This document shows, in pieces, positions 1 to 8,217 of a DNA stretch of 64,000 nt. The first letter of the stretch is position 1. Every line of letters starts with the position of its first letter. The notes beneath the pieces are model-generated. The model was not told where the DNA came from, searched no databases, and saw nothing but the letters and a program-made list of their open reading frames with translations. The position numbers and the translations under genes were made by a program. Origin of the DNA: Stenotrophomonas sp. 364 (GTDB lineage Bacteria; Pseudomonadota; Gammaproteobacteria; Xanthomonadales; Xanthomonadaceae); contig NZ_CP047135.1 of the NCBI RefSeq assembly GCF_009832905.1, positions 3,946,001-4,010,000 on the forward strand, in the 5' to 3' direction.

Positions 1-1861
1 GCAGCACCGACGCCGGGAGCACGGCCACCCCATTGAGGGTGTCGTTGCCCAGCACGCTCACCGCCGTGGTGGCGCCCGGCAACAGCGGCGTGATGAACAC
101 ATCGTTGACGGCGGCGATCTGGTTGGCCTGCACGTTCACGCTGACCGTGGCGGTGTCGCACACGCTGCCGTTCGGGTCCGGCAGGCACACCTGGTAGGTG
201 AACGAATCCGGCCCGGTATTGGCATTGGACGGGGTATAGCCGAAGGTGCCGTCGGCGTTGACCACGGCCGTGCCACGGGCGGGTGCGGTGGCCAGGGTGT
301 AGGTGGAACCGCTGGCGATGTTGTCGTTGCCGGCCAGGCTGCCGGTGGCCGGCTGACCACCGCCGGGCGTGGTCACCGTGTCGTTCACCGCATCCGGGCT
401 CACCAGCAGGGTGGCCGTGGCCGTGGCACAGTTGGCCGGCAAAGCGGTTTCGCAGAAGCGATAGGTCAGCGCCAGCGGACCGGCCGCGGCGGTGGCCGGC
501 ACCTGCACGGTGCCGTTGGCATTGATGGCAAAGCCCGTCGGCGCGCCCACCAGGCTCAGCGCCACCTGGCCCAGCGGCACGGCACCGCCGTTGAACGTGT
601 CGTTGGTGAGCACGGTCGGGGTGAGCCCGCCGGTGCCGGCCGGGATCGGCGTGGCGAAGGTGTCATCGACCGCCACCAGTGCGTTGGCATTGACCACGAT
701 GGCCGCCGTGGCGGTGGCACACACGCTGCCGTTCGGGGCGGGCAGGCAGACCTGGTACTGGAATGACGTGGGCGCGGCGATGCCACCGGCAGGCGCATAG
801 GCGAAGGTGCCGTCGCCGTTGACGGTGAGCCCGGCCGGCGGCGTGCCGACGGCGCTGAACACCGCACCCGCCGGTGCGTTGTCGTTGCTGCCCACGTTGC
901 CGGCGAACGACGGCGCGCCACCGGTGGCGTTGAAGCTGTCGTTCACGGCGGTGGGGCCGATCACAACGCTGGCCGTGGCGGTGGCGCAGTTGGTCGGCGA
1001 TGCGTTCTCGCAGATCTGATAGATCAGGCTGGTGGCACCGGCGGTGGCGCCGGCCGGCACCGTGATCACGCCGGCACTGTTGATGGTGAATCCCGCCGGC
1101 GCGTTCTGCAGCGCGATGATCAGGGAGGTGCCGACCACCGGCGCACCGTTGAGCGTGTCATTGGCCAGCACCGTGGGCGTCGTGCCACCGGTGGCTGAGG
1201 AAATCGCCGTGGCGAACACATCGTTGTTGGCCACCAGCGCGTTGGCCTGCACCGGCACGGCCGGGGTGATGGCGCTGTTGTCGCCCGGGGTCGGGTCGGT
1301 GGTGCCGGTGGGCAGCACCAGCGTGACGCTGTTGGCCGGCACGGTGGCCGGGGTGGCGCTGGGCGCGGTGCCGTTGACCAGCAGCACCACGCTGTCGCCC
1401 ACGCCCACGTTGACCTGCACGTTGATGGCATTGCCGGTGCCGCTGGACTGCGCGCACGACGATGCCGCGGTGGTGGGCTGGCAACTCCAGGCCACGTTGG
1501 TGAGCAGCGCCGACACGGTGTCGACCACGCCCACGCCCTGCGCCGCCGAAGGGCCGGCATTGCTCACCTGGATGCGGTACTGCACCGCGCCGCCGGCCGC
1601 CACCGGGCTGGCACTGAGCAACGTCTTGGTCACGCTCAGCTGTGCCTGCAGGGCCAGCGCGTTGGTATCGGTGGCGGTGTTGTTGCCCGGGGTCGGGTCG
1701 CCCACGTCGGCCGGCGCGGTCACCGTGGCGGTGTTGTTGAGCGGGTTCGGGTAGCTCTGCGCAAGCAGCGTGGGAGACAGCAGCAACGCCAACAGCCCCA
1801 CCGCGTGCGCGATGCCGGCCGATGCCCTGCGTGCCCTGCCCTGCCTGCGGGTTGCTGCCAT
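1..1861 (-). CDS. Exported DUF11 / Ig-like repeat surface protein (3' part missing)
   Basis: Reads leftward from an ATG at 1861 and leaves the window at base 1, so the C-terminus is not seen. Residues 1-36 form a basic, then hydrophobic, signal peptide ending near LLAQS. A DUF11-like domain (about 75-200; SVTKTLLSASPVAAGGAVQY) follows. From about residue 205 to the edge, two Ig/cadherin-like modules of 90-97 residues alternate. Module A begins like ALVAVDDTFATPI and contains TVLTNDTFNG; module B begins like AVNDSFNATGG and has YQVCLPAPNGSVC. Paired cysteines near the module ends may form disulfides. It lies 79 bp downstream of another exported DUF11 protein on the same strand, so the two are probably co-transcribed. 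Such proteins are usually cell-surface or adhesin-like; a specific ligand cannot be inferred. Confidence 0.8.
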   Translation of the reverse strand, partial: MAATRRQGRARRASAGIAHAVGLLALLLSPTLLAQSYPNPLNNTATVTAPADVGDPTPGNNTATDTNALALQAQLSVTKTLLSASPVAAGGAVQYRIQVSNAGPSAAQGVGVVDTVSALLTNVAWSCQPTTAASSCAQSSGTGNAINVQVNVGVGDSVVLLVNGTAPSATPATVPANSVTLVLPTGTTDPTPGDNSAITPAVPVQANALVANNDVFATAISSATGGTTPTVLANDTLNGAPVVGTSLIIALQNAPAGFTINSAGVITVPAGATAGATSLIYQICENASPTNCATATASVVIGPTAVNDSFNATGGAPSFAGNVGSNDNAPAGAVFSAVGTPPAGLTVNGDGTFAYAPAGGIAAPTSFQYQVCLPAPNGSVCATATAAIVVNANALVAVDDTFATPIPAGTGGLTPTVLTNDTFNGGAVPLGQVALSLVGAPTGFAINANGTVQVPATAAAGPLALTYRFCETALPANCATATATLLVSPDAVNDTVTTPGGGQPATGSLAGNDNIASGSTYTLATAPARGTAVVNADGTFGYTPSNANTGPDSFTYQVCLPDPNGSVCDTATVSVNVQANQIAAVNDVFITPLLPGATTAVSVLGNDTLNGVAVLPASVL

Positions 1862-1940
1862 GCGCTCATCCTCGAAGCGGTGATCGTGTCCATCCCCGGC
1901 GCGGGGTCATCCCCACGCCCACTGCGCTACCGCCCGGGTG

Positions 1941-4097
1941 CTAATACGCGCCCGGGTTGCTGCTGAAGCTGACCGGCACGCTGATCGTTGCCTGGCCCCC
2001 ATTGATCAGGTTCACCCCCACGCTGACCGCGTTGCCGCCCACCGCACCGCCACTGGCCGCCGCACACGTGCTGCCCGTGCTGGCGCTGCAGGTCCAGGCG
2101 GCACGCAGGGTGATGCCGTTGGGCAGGCTGTCGGCCACGACCGCGTTGGTGACCGGATCGGGTCCGTCGTTGCGCACCAGCAGCGTGTAGGTCGCGGTGC
2201 CGCCCGGCGTGTAGGTGCCACTGCCGTCGCTCTTGGTGATCGACAGCTCGGCCTGGCGCGTGCGGTTGGTGATGCGGCACACCAGGGTCACGGCGGTGGC
2301 GGTCATCGCCGGCGCCTGCAGGGTGAAGCTGCCGCCGCTGCCGGACGACACCACGGTGTTGTTCTGGTCGGTGCATTGCCAGCTGCTGGCGTAGCGCGCC
2401 AGCGTGGTGCCGGCGGCGGCGGCTTCGGCCAGCGCATAGCTGCCGCCGGGCACGGTGATCACCGCCGCGGTGGCGCCGTTGTTGCCCACGTTACTGGCCG
2501 AACCCACCGTGCTGCCGTTGTAGGTGATGGACAGGTTGAAGCGGCCGGTATCGCTGGTGGGCTGCAGGTCCTTGACCAGCTGCAGCGTGGCCGCGCAGGC
2601 CTGGGTGATGCCCTCCACGGTGAACACCGCCTGGCCGATGCGGATGCCCAGCAGCGCCAGCAGGTTGTCGACCAGGCCACCTAGCACGGCGGTGAGCACG
2701 GGGGTGACCAGCACATTGACGGCGGAGCGGATGGGCGTGAGCAGCGTGTTGACGATGCCGTTGACCAGGTCGGCCACTGGCAGCGGCAGCGGGAGGCCGC
2801 CGAGCAGGGTCACGGTGGGGTTGCCACTGGTGACCTGGATGTTCAACGAGTTGACCAGCGTGGACACCATCGTGGCCGCGCTCACCGTACCGGCAGTCAG
2901 CGTGCGGGTCTGTGGGTAGGGGCCGGTGAAGCTGGCACTCTGCAGCCCGGGCGTGGCGGTGGCGAAGCTGCGCACGCTGACCGTGAGCGGCACGGTGATG
3001 TCGGCGATCGGCGTGAGCACGCCAAGCACGTTGGCCGCCACCCGCACCTTCACGCTGAGCGTGGTCAGCGTGGCGGCGGTCAGGGCGGTGTCGGTGAGCA
3101 CGGTGCTGCGGTTGAAGAAGGTGGCGTCGCTGATCTGGCCGACGTACAGATTCACCAGGCCCGGGCGCGCCTGCAGCGTGACCGCGTTGCCCACCAGGTT
3201 CACCGCCGAAATCGAACCTTCGGCACGCGCCACATCGGCATACAGCTGCAGGTGCAGCACGTCGGCGCTGATGCTGGTGTTGGACAGCGACACCCCCAGC
3301 AGGTTGAGCCCGTTGAGCGCGGCGCTGAGCGTGCCGGTGTTGAGCCCCTGCACCAGGTCCAGGTCGAGCTTGATGCGGATGGCCGCACTGTGGAACGCCG
3401 CACCCACCGTGCCGCAGGTGTAGACCGGCGGTTCGATCACCTGCAGCCACAGGCGCACGTTGGTGACACCGTTGAGACCCAGCGCCGCGGTATTGACCGT
3501 GATCGGCGTGGGCGTGGTGAGCACGTTGCGGAAGTTGTAGAGCTGCACGCCGCCGGTGAGCAGGTCCAGCACGTTCAGGCGCACGGTCGCCAGCGACCCG
3601 GTGGGCAGTGCGATCTGCAGCAGGTCGGCCAGCCGGATGTTGCCGGTGGTGCCGGCCACGCCCAGCGGCAGTGCGTTGAGCACATTGGCCGCCGCAGTCT
3701 GGCCGTCGGCCTGCAGCACCTGCACCATCGCCGCGCGCAGCTGGCCCAGGGTGATGTTGGCGTTGAGCACCTGGCTGGGATCGCTCACCACCACCCCGCC
3801 ATTGAGCTGGGTCAGCAGTGCGTTGAGATTGATGTTGGCGCCGGCCAGGTTGTTCCAGTCGGCCACGCTCAGGTTGAGGCTGGTGCCCGGCAACAGCGCG
3901 CCGAACAGCAGGTTGAGTACCGGGCTCTGGGTGGAATCGACCGAGGCCAGGCGCGGACCGGCGCTGACGCACGCACCGGCGGTACAGGCCGATTGAGCAC
4001 GGGCCTGGCCCAGGCATGAAAGCACCGCCAGTAGTGCAAGGAGCAGCCATGACTGCCAACGCACTGACGGAACGTTCACGCCTTTCACATTAACCAT
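1941..4097 (-). CDS. Exported DUF11-domain protein
   Basis: A 718-residue protein with an N-terminal signal (WLLLALLAVLSCLGQARAQS). The long middle part is rich in Ala, Leu, Asn and Thr, with repeated short strands (LNLSVADWNNLAGANINL, LLGGLPLPLPVADLVNG). It vaguely recalls the extracellular part of TadG-like proteins, but I am not sure of that. The C-terminal 110 residues are a clear DUF11 domain (ELSITKSDGSGTYTPGGTAT, then LLVRNDGPDPVTNAVVADSL). The ATG at 4097 has a purine-rich GGAG about 8 bases upstream. It precedes the repeat protein at 1-1861 and probably shares its transcript. Function is unknown; a cell-surface structural role is likely. Confidence 0.8.
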   Translation of the reverse strand: MVNVKGVNVPSVRWQSWLLLALLAVLSCLGQARAQSACTAGACVSAGPRLASVDSTQSPVLNLLFGALLPGTSLNLSVADWNNLAGANINLNALLTQLNGGVVVSDPSQVLNANITLGQLRAAMVQVLQADGQTAAANVLNALPLGVAGTTGNIRLADLLQIALPTGSLATVRLNVLDLLTGGVQLYNFRNVLTTPTPITVNTAALGLNGVTNVRLWLQVIEPPVYTCGTVGAAFHSAAIRIKLDLDLVQGLNTGTLSAALNGLNLLGVSLSNTSISADVLHLQLYADVARAEGSISAVNLVGNAVTLQARPGLVNLYVGQISDATFFNRSTVLTDTALTAATLTTLSVKVRVAANVLGVLTPIADITVPLTVSVRSFATATPGLQSASFTGPYPQTRTLTAGTVSAATMVSTLVNSLNIQVTSGNPTVTLLGGLPLPLPVADLVNGIVNTLLTPIRSAVNVLVTPVLTAVLGGLVDNLLALLGIRIGQAVFTVEGITQACAATLQLVKDLQPTSDTGRFNLSITYNGSTVGSASNVGNNGATAAVITVPGGSYALAEAAAAGTTLARYASSWQCTDQNNTVVSSGSGGSFTLQAPAMTATAVTLVCRITNRTRQAELSITKSDGSGTYTPGGTATYTLLVRNDGPDPVTNAVVADSLPNGITLRAAWTCSASTGSTCAAASGGAVGGNAVSVGVNLINGGQATISVPVSFSSNPGAY

Positions 4098-4414
4098 ACA
4101 TGCGTCTCCGCCGATTTTTGGCAGAGTTCGACCGTGACGGCGGAGTTACTCCGTCGTCGTTCTGATCGTGCCCTGCCGGTGCCGTTTCCCGCTTGGGAAT
4201 GCGTTTATGTCCGGTTTGGGCCGATTAATGCGGGGCAACGAAAATTCCGTCAAACAAGACGGCGTGAAAGTGGGAGACAGTAGCGCTTGCAGTGGGGCGG
4301 GCGCGCAATCATGAGCCGTGATACAGCGGTCGTTGGAAAGCGATTCTGTACACACGGGAAAAGAATTACTTTCAGGAAAGCAGTGCTTACCGAACAGGGA
4401 AAGGGAGGTAATCC
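4098..4414. promoter_or_regulatory. Divergent intergenic region between DUF11 gene and XRE regulator
   Basis: This 317-base non-coding stretch separates two divergent genes and must hold both promoters. It contains a perfect 6+1+6 palindrome CGGAGTTACTCCG (4141-4153), placed 44 bases from the DUF11 start codon. A smaller CTTTC/GAAAG dyad sits near 4370, before the regulator. Base composition becomes noticeably more A/T rich towards 4330-4400. Promoter boxes cannot be assigned with confidence. Confidence 0.4.
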
Positions 4415-4780
4415 ATGCAGGCGATGTGCGACAGAATCCGGCGGGCCCGACTAACGGCCGGCCTGTCCCAAGCACAGTTGGCGGTGGAGGCCGGCGTGCG
4501 ACGTAGTGCCGTGGCGCAGTGGGAACGGGAAGGCGGTACATTCCCTAGCGTTCAACACCTTGCCCGCGTCGCAATTGTGACGCAAGTCCATTTTGAATGG
4601 CTGGCGACGGGGCGCGGTCCCGGGCGTCCGGAGGACGGCGTGGACCTGCCCTTGCCGGACGCGTTGCCGGTGGAGGCAGCACGTACCGCCCAGGAAACCG
4701 AGATTCTCTCGTTACTGAGGCGCATGCCGGCGCGCAAGCGCCAGGTGGCGCGCGCGATAATGGAAATGTTGACCGAGTAA
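4415..4780 (+). CDS. XRE-family helix-turn-helix regulator
   Basis: A 121-residue protein whose residues 5-62 form a Cro/C1-type HTH (IRRARLTAGLSQAQLAVEAG, then RSAVAQWERE), followed by an acidic linker and a C-terminal helix (EILSLLRRMPARKRQVARAI). It probably binds DNA as a dimer. The start at 4415 is preceded by a strong Shine-Dalgarno GGAGGT (4404-4409), 5 bases away; the next in-frame ATG (4424) would be 14 bases away. It is divergent from the DUF11 pair and convergent with ung, so the DUF11 genes or its own promoter are natural targets, though this is inference only. Confidence 0.85.
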   Translation: MQAMCDRIRRARLTAGLSQAQLAVEAGVRRSAVAQWEREGGTFPSVQHLARVAIVTQVHFEWLATGRGPGRPEDGVDLPLPDALPVEAARTAQETEILSLLRRMPARKRQVARAIMEMLTE

Positions 4781-4787
4781 ACCAAGC

Positions 4788-4806
4788 GGCCGGCCTGTTG
4801 CCGGCC
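4788..4806. terminator. Possible bidirectional hairpin between convergent genes
   Basis: The stem GGCCGGC/GCCGGCC (7 bp) with a short CTGTT-type loop lies between the convergent stops of the XRE regulator and ung. There is no clear T tract on either strand, so termination activity is uncertain. Confidence 0.4.
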
Positions 4807-4810
4807 CGGA

Positions 4811-5518
4811 TTACAGCGTCGCGCGTGGCGGCAGCGACCAGTCGATGGGCGCCTGGCCGCGGCGCTGCAGATAGTCGTTGGCCATCGAAAAATGATGGCA
4901 ACCGAGGAAACCGCGGTGCGCCGACAACGGCGACGGATGCGGCGCCTTCAACACCCGGTGACGGGCGGTGTCGATCACCTTGCCCTTCTGTTGCGCGTAG
5001 CTGCCCCACAGCATGAACACCAGCCCGTCGCGCTCGCGGTTGAGGGTGTCCACGACATGGTCGGTGAACCCTTCCCAGCCGCGCTTCTGGTGCGCACCGG
5101 CCTGGCCGGCCTCCACCGTGAGCACCGCATTGAGCAACAGCACGCCCTGGCGCGCCCACGGCAGTAGGCAGCCGTGGTCCGGGCGCGGGATCCCCAGGTC
5201 GGCTTCGATTTCCTTGTAGATGTTGAGCAACGACGGCGGCACCGGTACGCCGGGCATCACCGAGAAACTCAGGCCATGCGCCTGGCCGGGGCCGTGATAC
5301 GGGTCCTGCCCGAGGATGACCACCTTGACCTGATCGAACGGGGTGGCGTCGAAGGCGGCGAAGATCTGCGGGCCAGGCGGGAACACCTGCGCGCCGGCCG
5401 CCTTGCGCTGGCGCAGGAAACTGGACAGGTCACGCATGTCCGGACGCAGCAGCCATTCGCCAATACGCGCCTTCCAGCTCGGTTCAAGCTGGATGCTGGG
5501 GGTTGCCTCGTCGTTCAT
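4811..5518 (-). CDS. ung: Uracil-DNA glycosylase, family 1
   Basis: Removes uracil from DNA by cleaving the N-glycosidic bond, the first step of base-excision repair. At 235 residues it is of normal length. The catalytic water-activating motif GQDPYHG with its Asp, the uracil-binding segment [17 protein letters not shown] and the DNA-binding loop [11 protein letters not shown] are all present. The start codon overlaps the stop of the upstream double-receiver gene by 4 bases (ATGA). It is therefore the last gene of the ftsE-ftsX-receiver-ung operon and translationally coupled to it. Confidence 0.97.
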   Translation of the reverse strand: MNDEATPSIQLEPSWKARIGEWLLRPDMRDLSSFLRQRKAAGAQVFPPGPQIFAAFDATPFDQVKVVILGQDPYHGPGQAHGLSFSVMPGVPVPPSLLNIYKEIEADLGIPRPDHGCLLPWARQGVLLLNAVLTVEAGQAGAHQKRGWEGFTDHVVDTLNRERDGLVFMLWGSYAQQKGKVIDTARHRVLKAPHPSPLSAHRGFLGCHHFSMANDYLQRRGQAPIDWSLPPRATL

Positions 5519-6357
5519 CGCACCACGGGTTTTTCGTTGAGCCGCGACAGGCGCAGTTGGAACAGGACCTTGGTCACCAGCAGGCGCTCTTCGATCGGCT
5601 TCTGCACCAGGTCGTTGGCGCCGGCCTGCAGCAGGCCGGACTGATTGAGCGGATTGCCGTCGCCGGTCATCACCAGCACCGGCAGGCGGCGCTTGCCATA
5701 GCCGAAATCCACGCGCACGCGCTCGACCACGTCCAGCCCACTGAGCTCGCCCTTGAGGGTCACGTCGGTGAGCACCAGGTCGATGCGATGGCTGCTGCGG
5801 CCCAGCGATTCGGCGGTGAGCAGCGCGAAGGCTTCCTCGGCGGTCATTACGTGCAGCACGCGCAGGCTCTGGCGTTCGAGCATGCGCTTGGTCGCCTCGG
5901 CCACCACGCGGCTGTCTTCGACATACAGGATGGTGGCGCCGGGAATGGTTTCCGGCTGCACATAGCCACGGATGAACGTGGCCAGCGCCTCATGGCCCAG
6001 CGCCTTGTCGAAATAGTCGGTGACATAGTCGGTGAAGCGGCGCTGTTCCAGGTGCTGTTGTGCATCGCCGGACACCACGATCACCGGCACGTACGCCTGC
6101 CCGGCCGTTTCGCGGACCAGCCGCGCCAGCGCCAGGCCGTCGCCATCGCTGAGCGTAAGCGAGGTGGTGACCAGGTTCACCGGCCCGGCTTCAAGCGCGT
6201 TGCGCGCCTCTTCGATGCTCGCGCAACCCACCACCTCCACGGCCGGCAGTTCGCGTTGCAGCACATCGGCAATCAACTTGCGGACCAGCTTGGAGCCGTC
6301 GACCACCATCACGCGCGGTGCGTCGTCGACCAGGTGCTTCAGGGCTTGCGGGCGCAT
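5515..6357 (-). CDS. Response regulator with two receiver domains, first one degenerate
   Basis: A 280-residue protein made only of two CheY-like receiver domains, with no output domain. Receiver 1 (about 14-130, [12 protein letters not shown]) has an acidic-pocket Asp and the conserved Lys (YFDKAL). The phosphoacceptor position, however, reads [11 protein letters not shown], with Ser/Thr instead of Asp, so it is probably a pseudo-receiver. Receiver 2 (about 142-270) has ILYVEDS, the acceptor Asp in LVLTDVTL and Lys in LVQKPI, and should be phosphorylatable. It lies between ftsX (7 bases upstream) and ung (4-base overlap). A partner kinase is not encoded next to it. A stand-alone signalling or adaptor role is inferred. 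Confidence 0.85.
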   Translation of the reverse strand: MRPQALKHLVDDAPRVMVVDGSKLVRKLIADVLQRELPAVEVVGCASIEEARNALEAGPVNLVTTSLTLSDGDGLALARLVRETAGQAYVPVIVVSGDAQQHLEQRRFTDYVTDYFDKALGHEALATFIRGYVQPETIPGATILYVEDSRVVAEATKRMLERQSLRVLHVMTAEEAFALLTAESLGRSSHRIDLVLTDVTLKGELSGLDVVERVRVDFGYGKRRLPVLVMTGDGNPLNQSGLLQAGANDLVQKPIEERLLVTKVLFQLRLSRLNEKPVVR

Positions 6358-6364
6358 GCGGGCC

Positions 6365-7315
6365 TCAGGTTTCGGTCGGTCGGGTCTGGCGCAGGAAATG
6401 CCCCGTCACCAGCCACGCGCCCAGCCAGCCCAGCACTACGGTGCCGACCAGCACGAACGATGAATGCAGCAGGTCCAACCCATGCAACACGAACGGGCTG
6501 GCATAACTTTCAGACAGCGCGGCCAGCGGCGGGCGCAGGGCCAGCCCGGCCACGCCGATCAGCGCCAACGCGACCGCACCGGCCCCCAGCCCGTACCACG
6601 CGCCCAGGTACAGGAACGGGCGACGGATGAAGCCGTCGCTGGCGCCCAGCAACTGCAGCACGCCGATTTCCTCGCGGCGCGCCTGGATGTCCAGCCGCAC
6701 GGTGTTGCCCACCACCAGGGCCGCGCCCAGGCCCAGCAGCACCGACAGCACCTGCACCAGTCGCGCCCCGAAGCCCAGCCAGGCGTCCAGGCGCTTGCGC
6801 CACAGCGCATCGTGCTGCACCAGGTCCGCCTGCGGCAGGCCTTCCAGCGACTGCGCCAGGCGCGCGTCATCGGCGCCCGCCTTCGGAGTGACGATCAACA
6901 GCGTCGGCAGCGGGTTGTCGTGCAGCGCATCGATCGCCTCGCCCAGTCCCGCACCCTCGCGCAGTTCCTGCAGGCCCTGATCCGGCGTCTGCAGGGTGAC
7001 GTTGGCCACGTCGGCCCGGCCGCGCAGCGAATCGGCGACCTGCCCGGCGGCGGCGGCGTCGATGTCGGTCTTCAGGAACAGGTTGATGTCGCGCGACTGC
7101 TGCACGCTGCCGGCGAAATGAGTGAGGTTGTCCAGCGCGATGGACAGGCCCAACGGCAGGGCCAGGGCCAGCGCCATCACCATGATGGTCAGCAGCGTGG
7201 CCCACGGCTTGCGCCAGGCACGGCCCAGGCTGAACACCACACTGTGGCCGTGGTGATGCAGCCACACGCCCAGGCGCGACGGTGCCGCGGCTTCCTTGTT
7301 GGTGGGTGCGTTCAT
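6365..7315 (-). CDS. ftsX: Cell division protein FtsX
   Basis: Membrane subunit of the FtsEX complex, which couples ATP hydrolysis at the divisome to activation of peptidoglycan hydrolases. The 316 residues show a cytoplasmic N-terminus, a first membrane segment near 38-58 (ATLLTIMVMALALALPLGLS), and a periplasmic domain of about 110 residues. Three more hydrophobic segments follow in the C-terminal half, matching the four-TM FtsX topology. The start overlaps the ftsE stop by 4 bases. In many gammaproteobacteria rpoH follows ftsX; here a double-receiver gene and ung follow instead. Confidence 0.95.
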   Translation of the reverse strand: MNAPTNKEAAAPSRLGVWLHHHGHSVVFSLGRAWRKPWATLLTIMVMALALALPLGLSIALDNLTHFAGSVQQSRDINLFLKTDIDAAAAGQVADSLRGRADVANVTLQTPDQGLQELREGAGLGEAIDALHDNPLPTLLIVTPKAGADDARLAQSLEGLPQADLVQHDALWRKRLDAWLGFGARLVQVLSVLLGLGAALVVGNTVRLDIQARREEIGVLQLLGASDGFIRRPFLYLGAWYGLGAGAVALALIGVAGLALRPPLAALSESYASPFVLHGLDLLHSSFVLVGTVVLGWLGAWLVTGHFLRQTRPTET

Positions 7316-7998
7316 TCGGCCAGGTCCTGCGGCGAGATGTCGTCGATCAGCTTGCCGTGGTCCAGGATCAGCACGCGCTTGCGCATGTGCCGGAGCAGGG
7401 CCAGGTCGTGGCTGACCACCAGCACGCTGGTACCGCGCTCGGGGAGCTCGGCGAACAGCGCCATGATTTCTGCCGCCAGGGTAGGGTCGAGGTTACCGGT
7501 GGGTTCGTCGGCGACCAGCAGTCGCGGTTCGCTGACGATCGCGCGGGCGATGCCCACGCGCTGCTGCTCACCCGCCGACAGCTGCGACGGCAGCGCTTTT
7601 TCGCGGTGGCCCAGACCCATCCGCTCCAGCACCGAGCGCACGCGCTTGCCGATATCGGCGCGGCGGGTGCCCCGCAGGATCAGCGGCAGGGCGACGTTCT
7701 CGGCGATGCTGCGGTCCATCAGCAGGCGGTGGTCCTGGTAGACCGCGCCCACCTCGCGACGGTGCCGGGGGATGTTGCCGCCCCGCACCTTGAGCAGGTT
7801 GCGCTCATTGAAGATCACCGCGCCGCGGCTGGGCCGCTCGTCCAGGTGGATCAACTTGAGCAGGGTGCTCTTGCCCGCACCGGAGTGACCGGTGACGAAC
7901 AGCATTTCCCCGGGGGCGACATCGAAGCTGACGTCCACCAGTGCCTGGTGGCCGCCCGCATATTGTTTGCTGACATTGTCAAAACGCAGGACGCTCAT
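7312..7998 (-). CDS. ftsE: Cell division ATP-binding protein FtsE
   Basis: ABC-type ATPase partner of FtsX. The 228 residues carry Walker A GHSGAGKST (37-45), the Q-loop region AVYQDHRLL, signature LSAGEQQRVGIARAI, Walker B LLVADEPTGNLD and the switch His in VVSHD. It is the first gene of the leftward operon ftsE-ftsX-receiver-ung. The length and the close overlap with ftsX are typical of the family. Confidence 0.97.
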   Translation of the reverse strand: MSVLRFDNVSKQYAGGHQALVDVSFDVAPGEMLFVTGHSGAGKSTLLKLIHLDERPSRGAVIFNERNLLKVRGGNIPRHRREVGAVYQDHRLLMDRSIAENVALPLILRGTRRADIGKRVRSVLERMGLGHREKALPSQLSAGEQQRVGIARAIVSEPRLLVADEPTGNLDPTLAAEIMALFAELPERGTSVLVVSHDLALLRHMRKRVLILDHGKLIDDISPQDLAE

Positions 7999-8040
7999 CC
8001 CCTGATTATGCAGGACGAGGGTGGCGGCGTGCAGGTGGGG

Positions 8041-8072
8041 GTAGCGGGCAGGTGCCGACCGTGGGTCGGGGG
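8041..8072. repeat. REP-like palindrome between rhlB and ftsE
   Basis: GTAGCGGG followed by GTGCCGACCGTGGGTCGGGG, a palindrome shared with 47191-47225. It lies in the 219-base gap upstream of ftsE. Confidence 0.65.
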
Positions 8073-8217
8073 AAGCGACATCGCATTCGCGCTGTCGCCC
8101 GACGGTTCGCTGCGCAAACCGTGGGCGCCTCTCATCAGCACCCGATCCCCGTCGCTTCGCGACGCCCCCTTGCCAAGGGGGCGATACCCCCAGGCATCGC
8201 GGATCGCGCGTCCGGTC

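Noticed and set aside
4146..4541. A 131-residue minus-strand frame across the XRE promoter
   Set aside because: It overlaps the XRE gene start on the opposite strand and shows no protein-like features.
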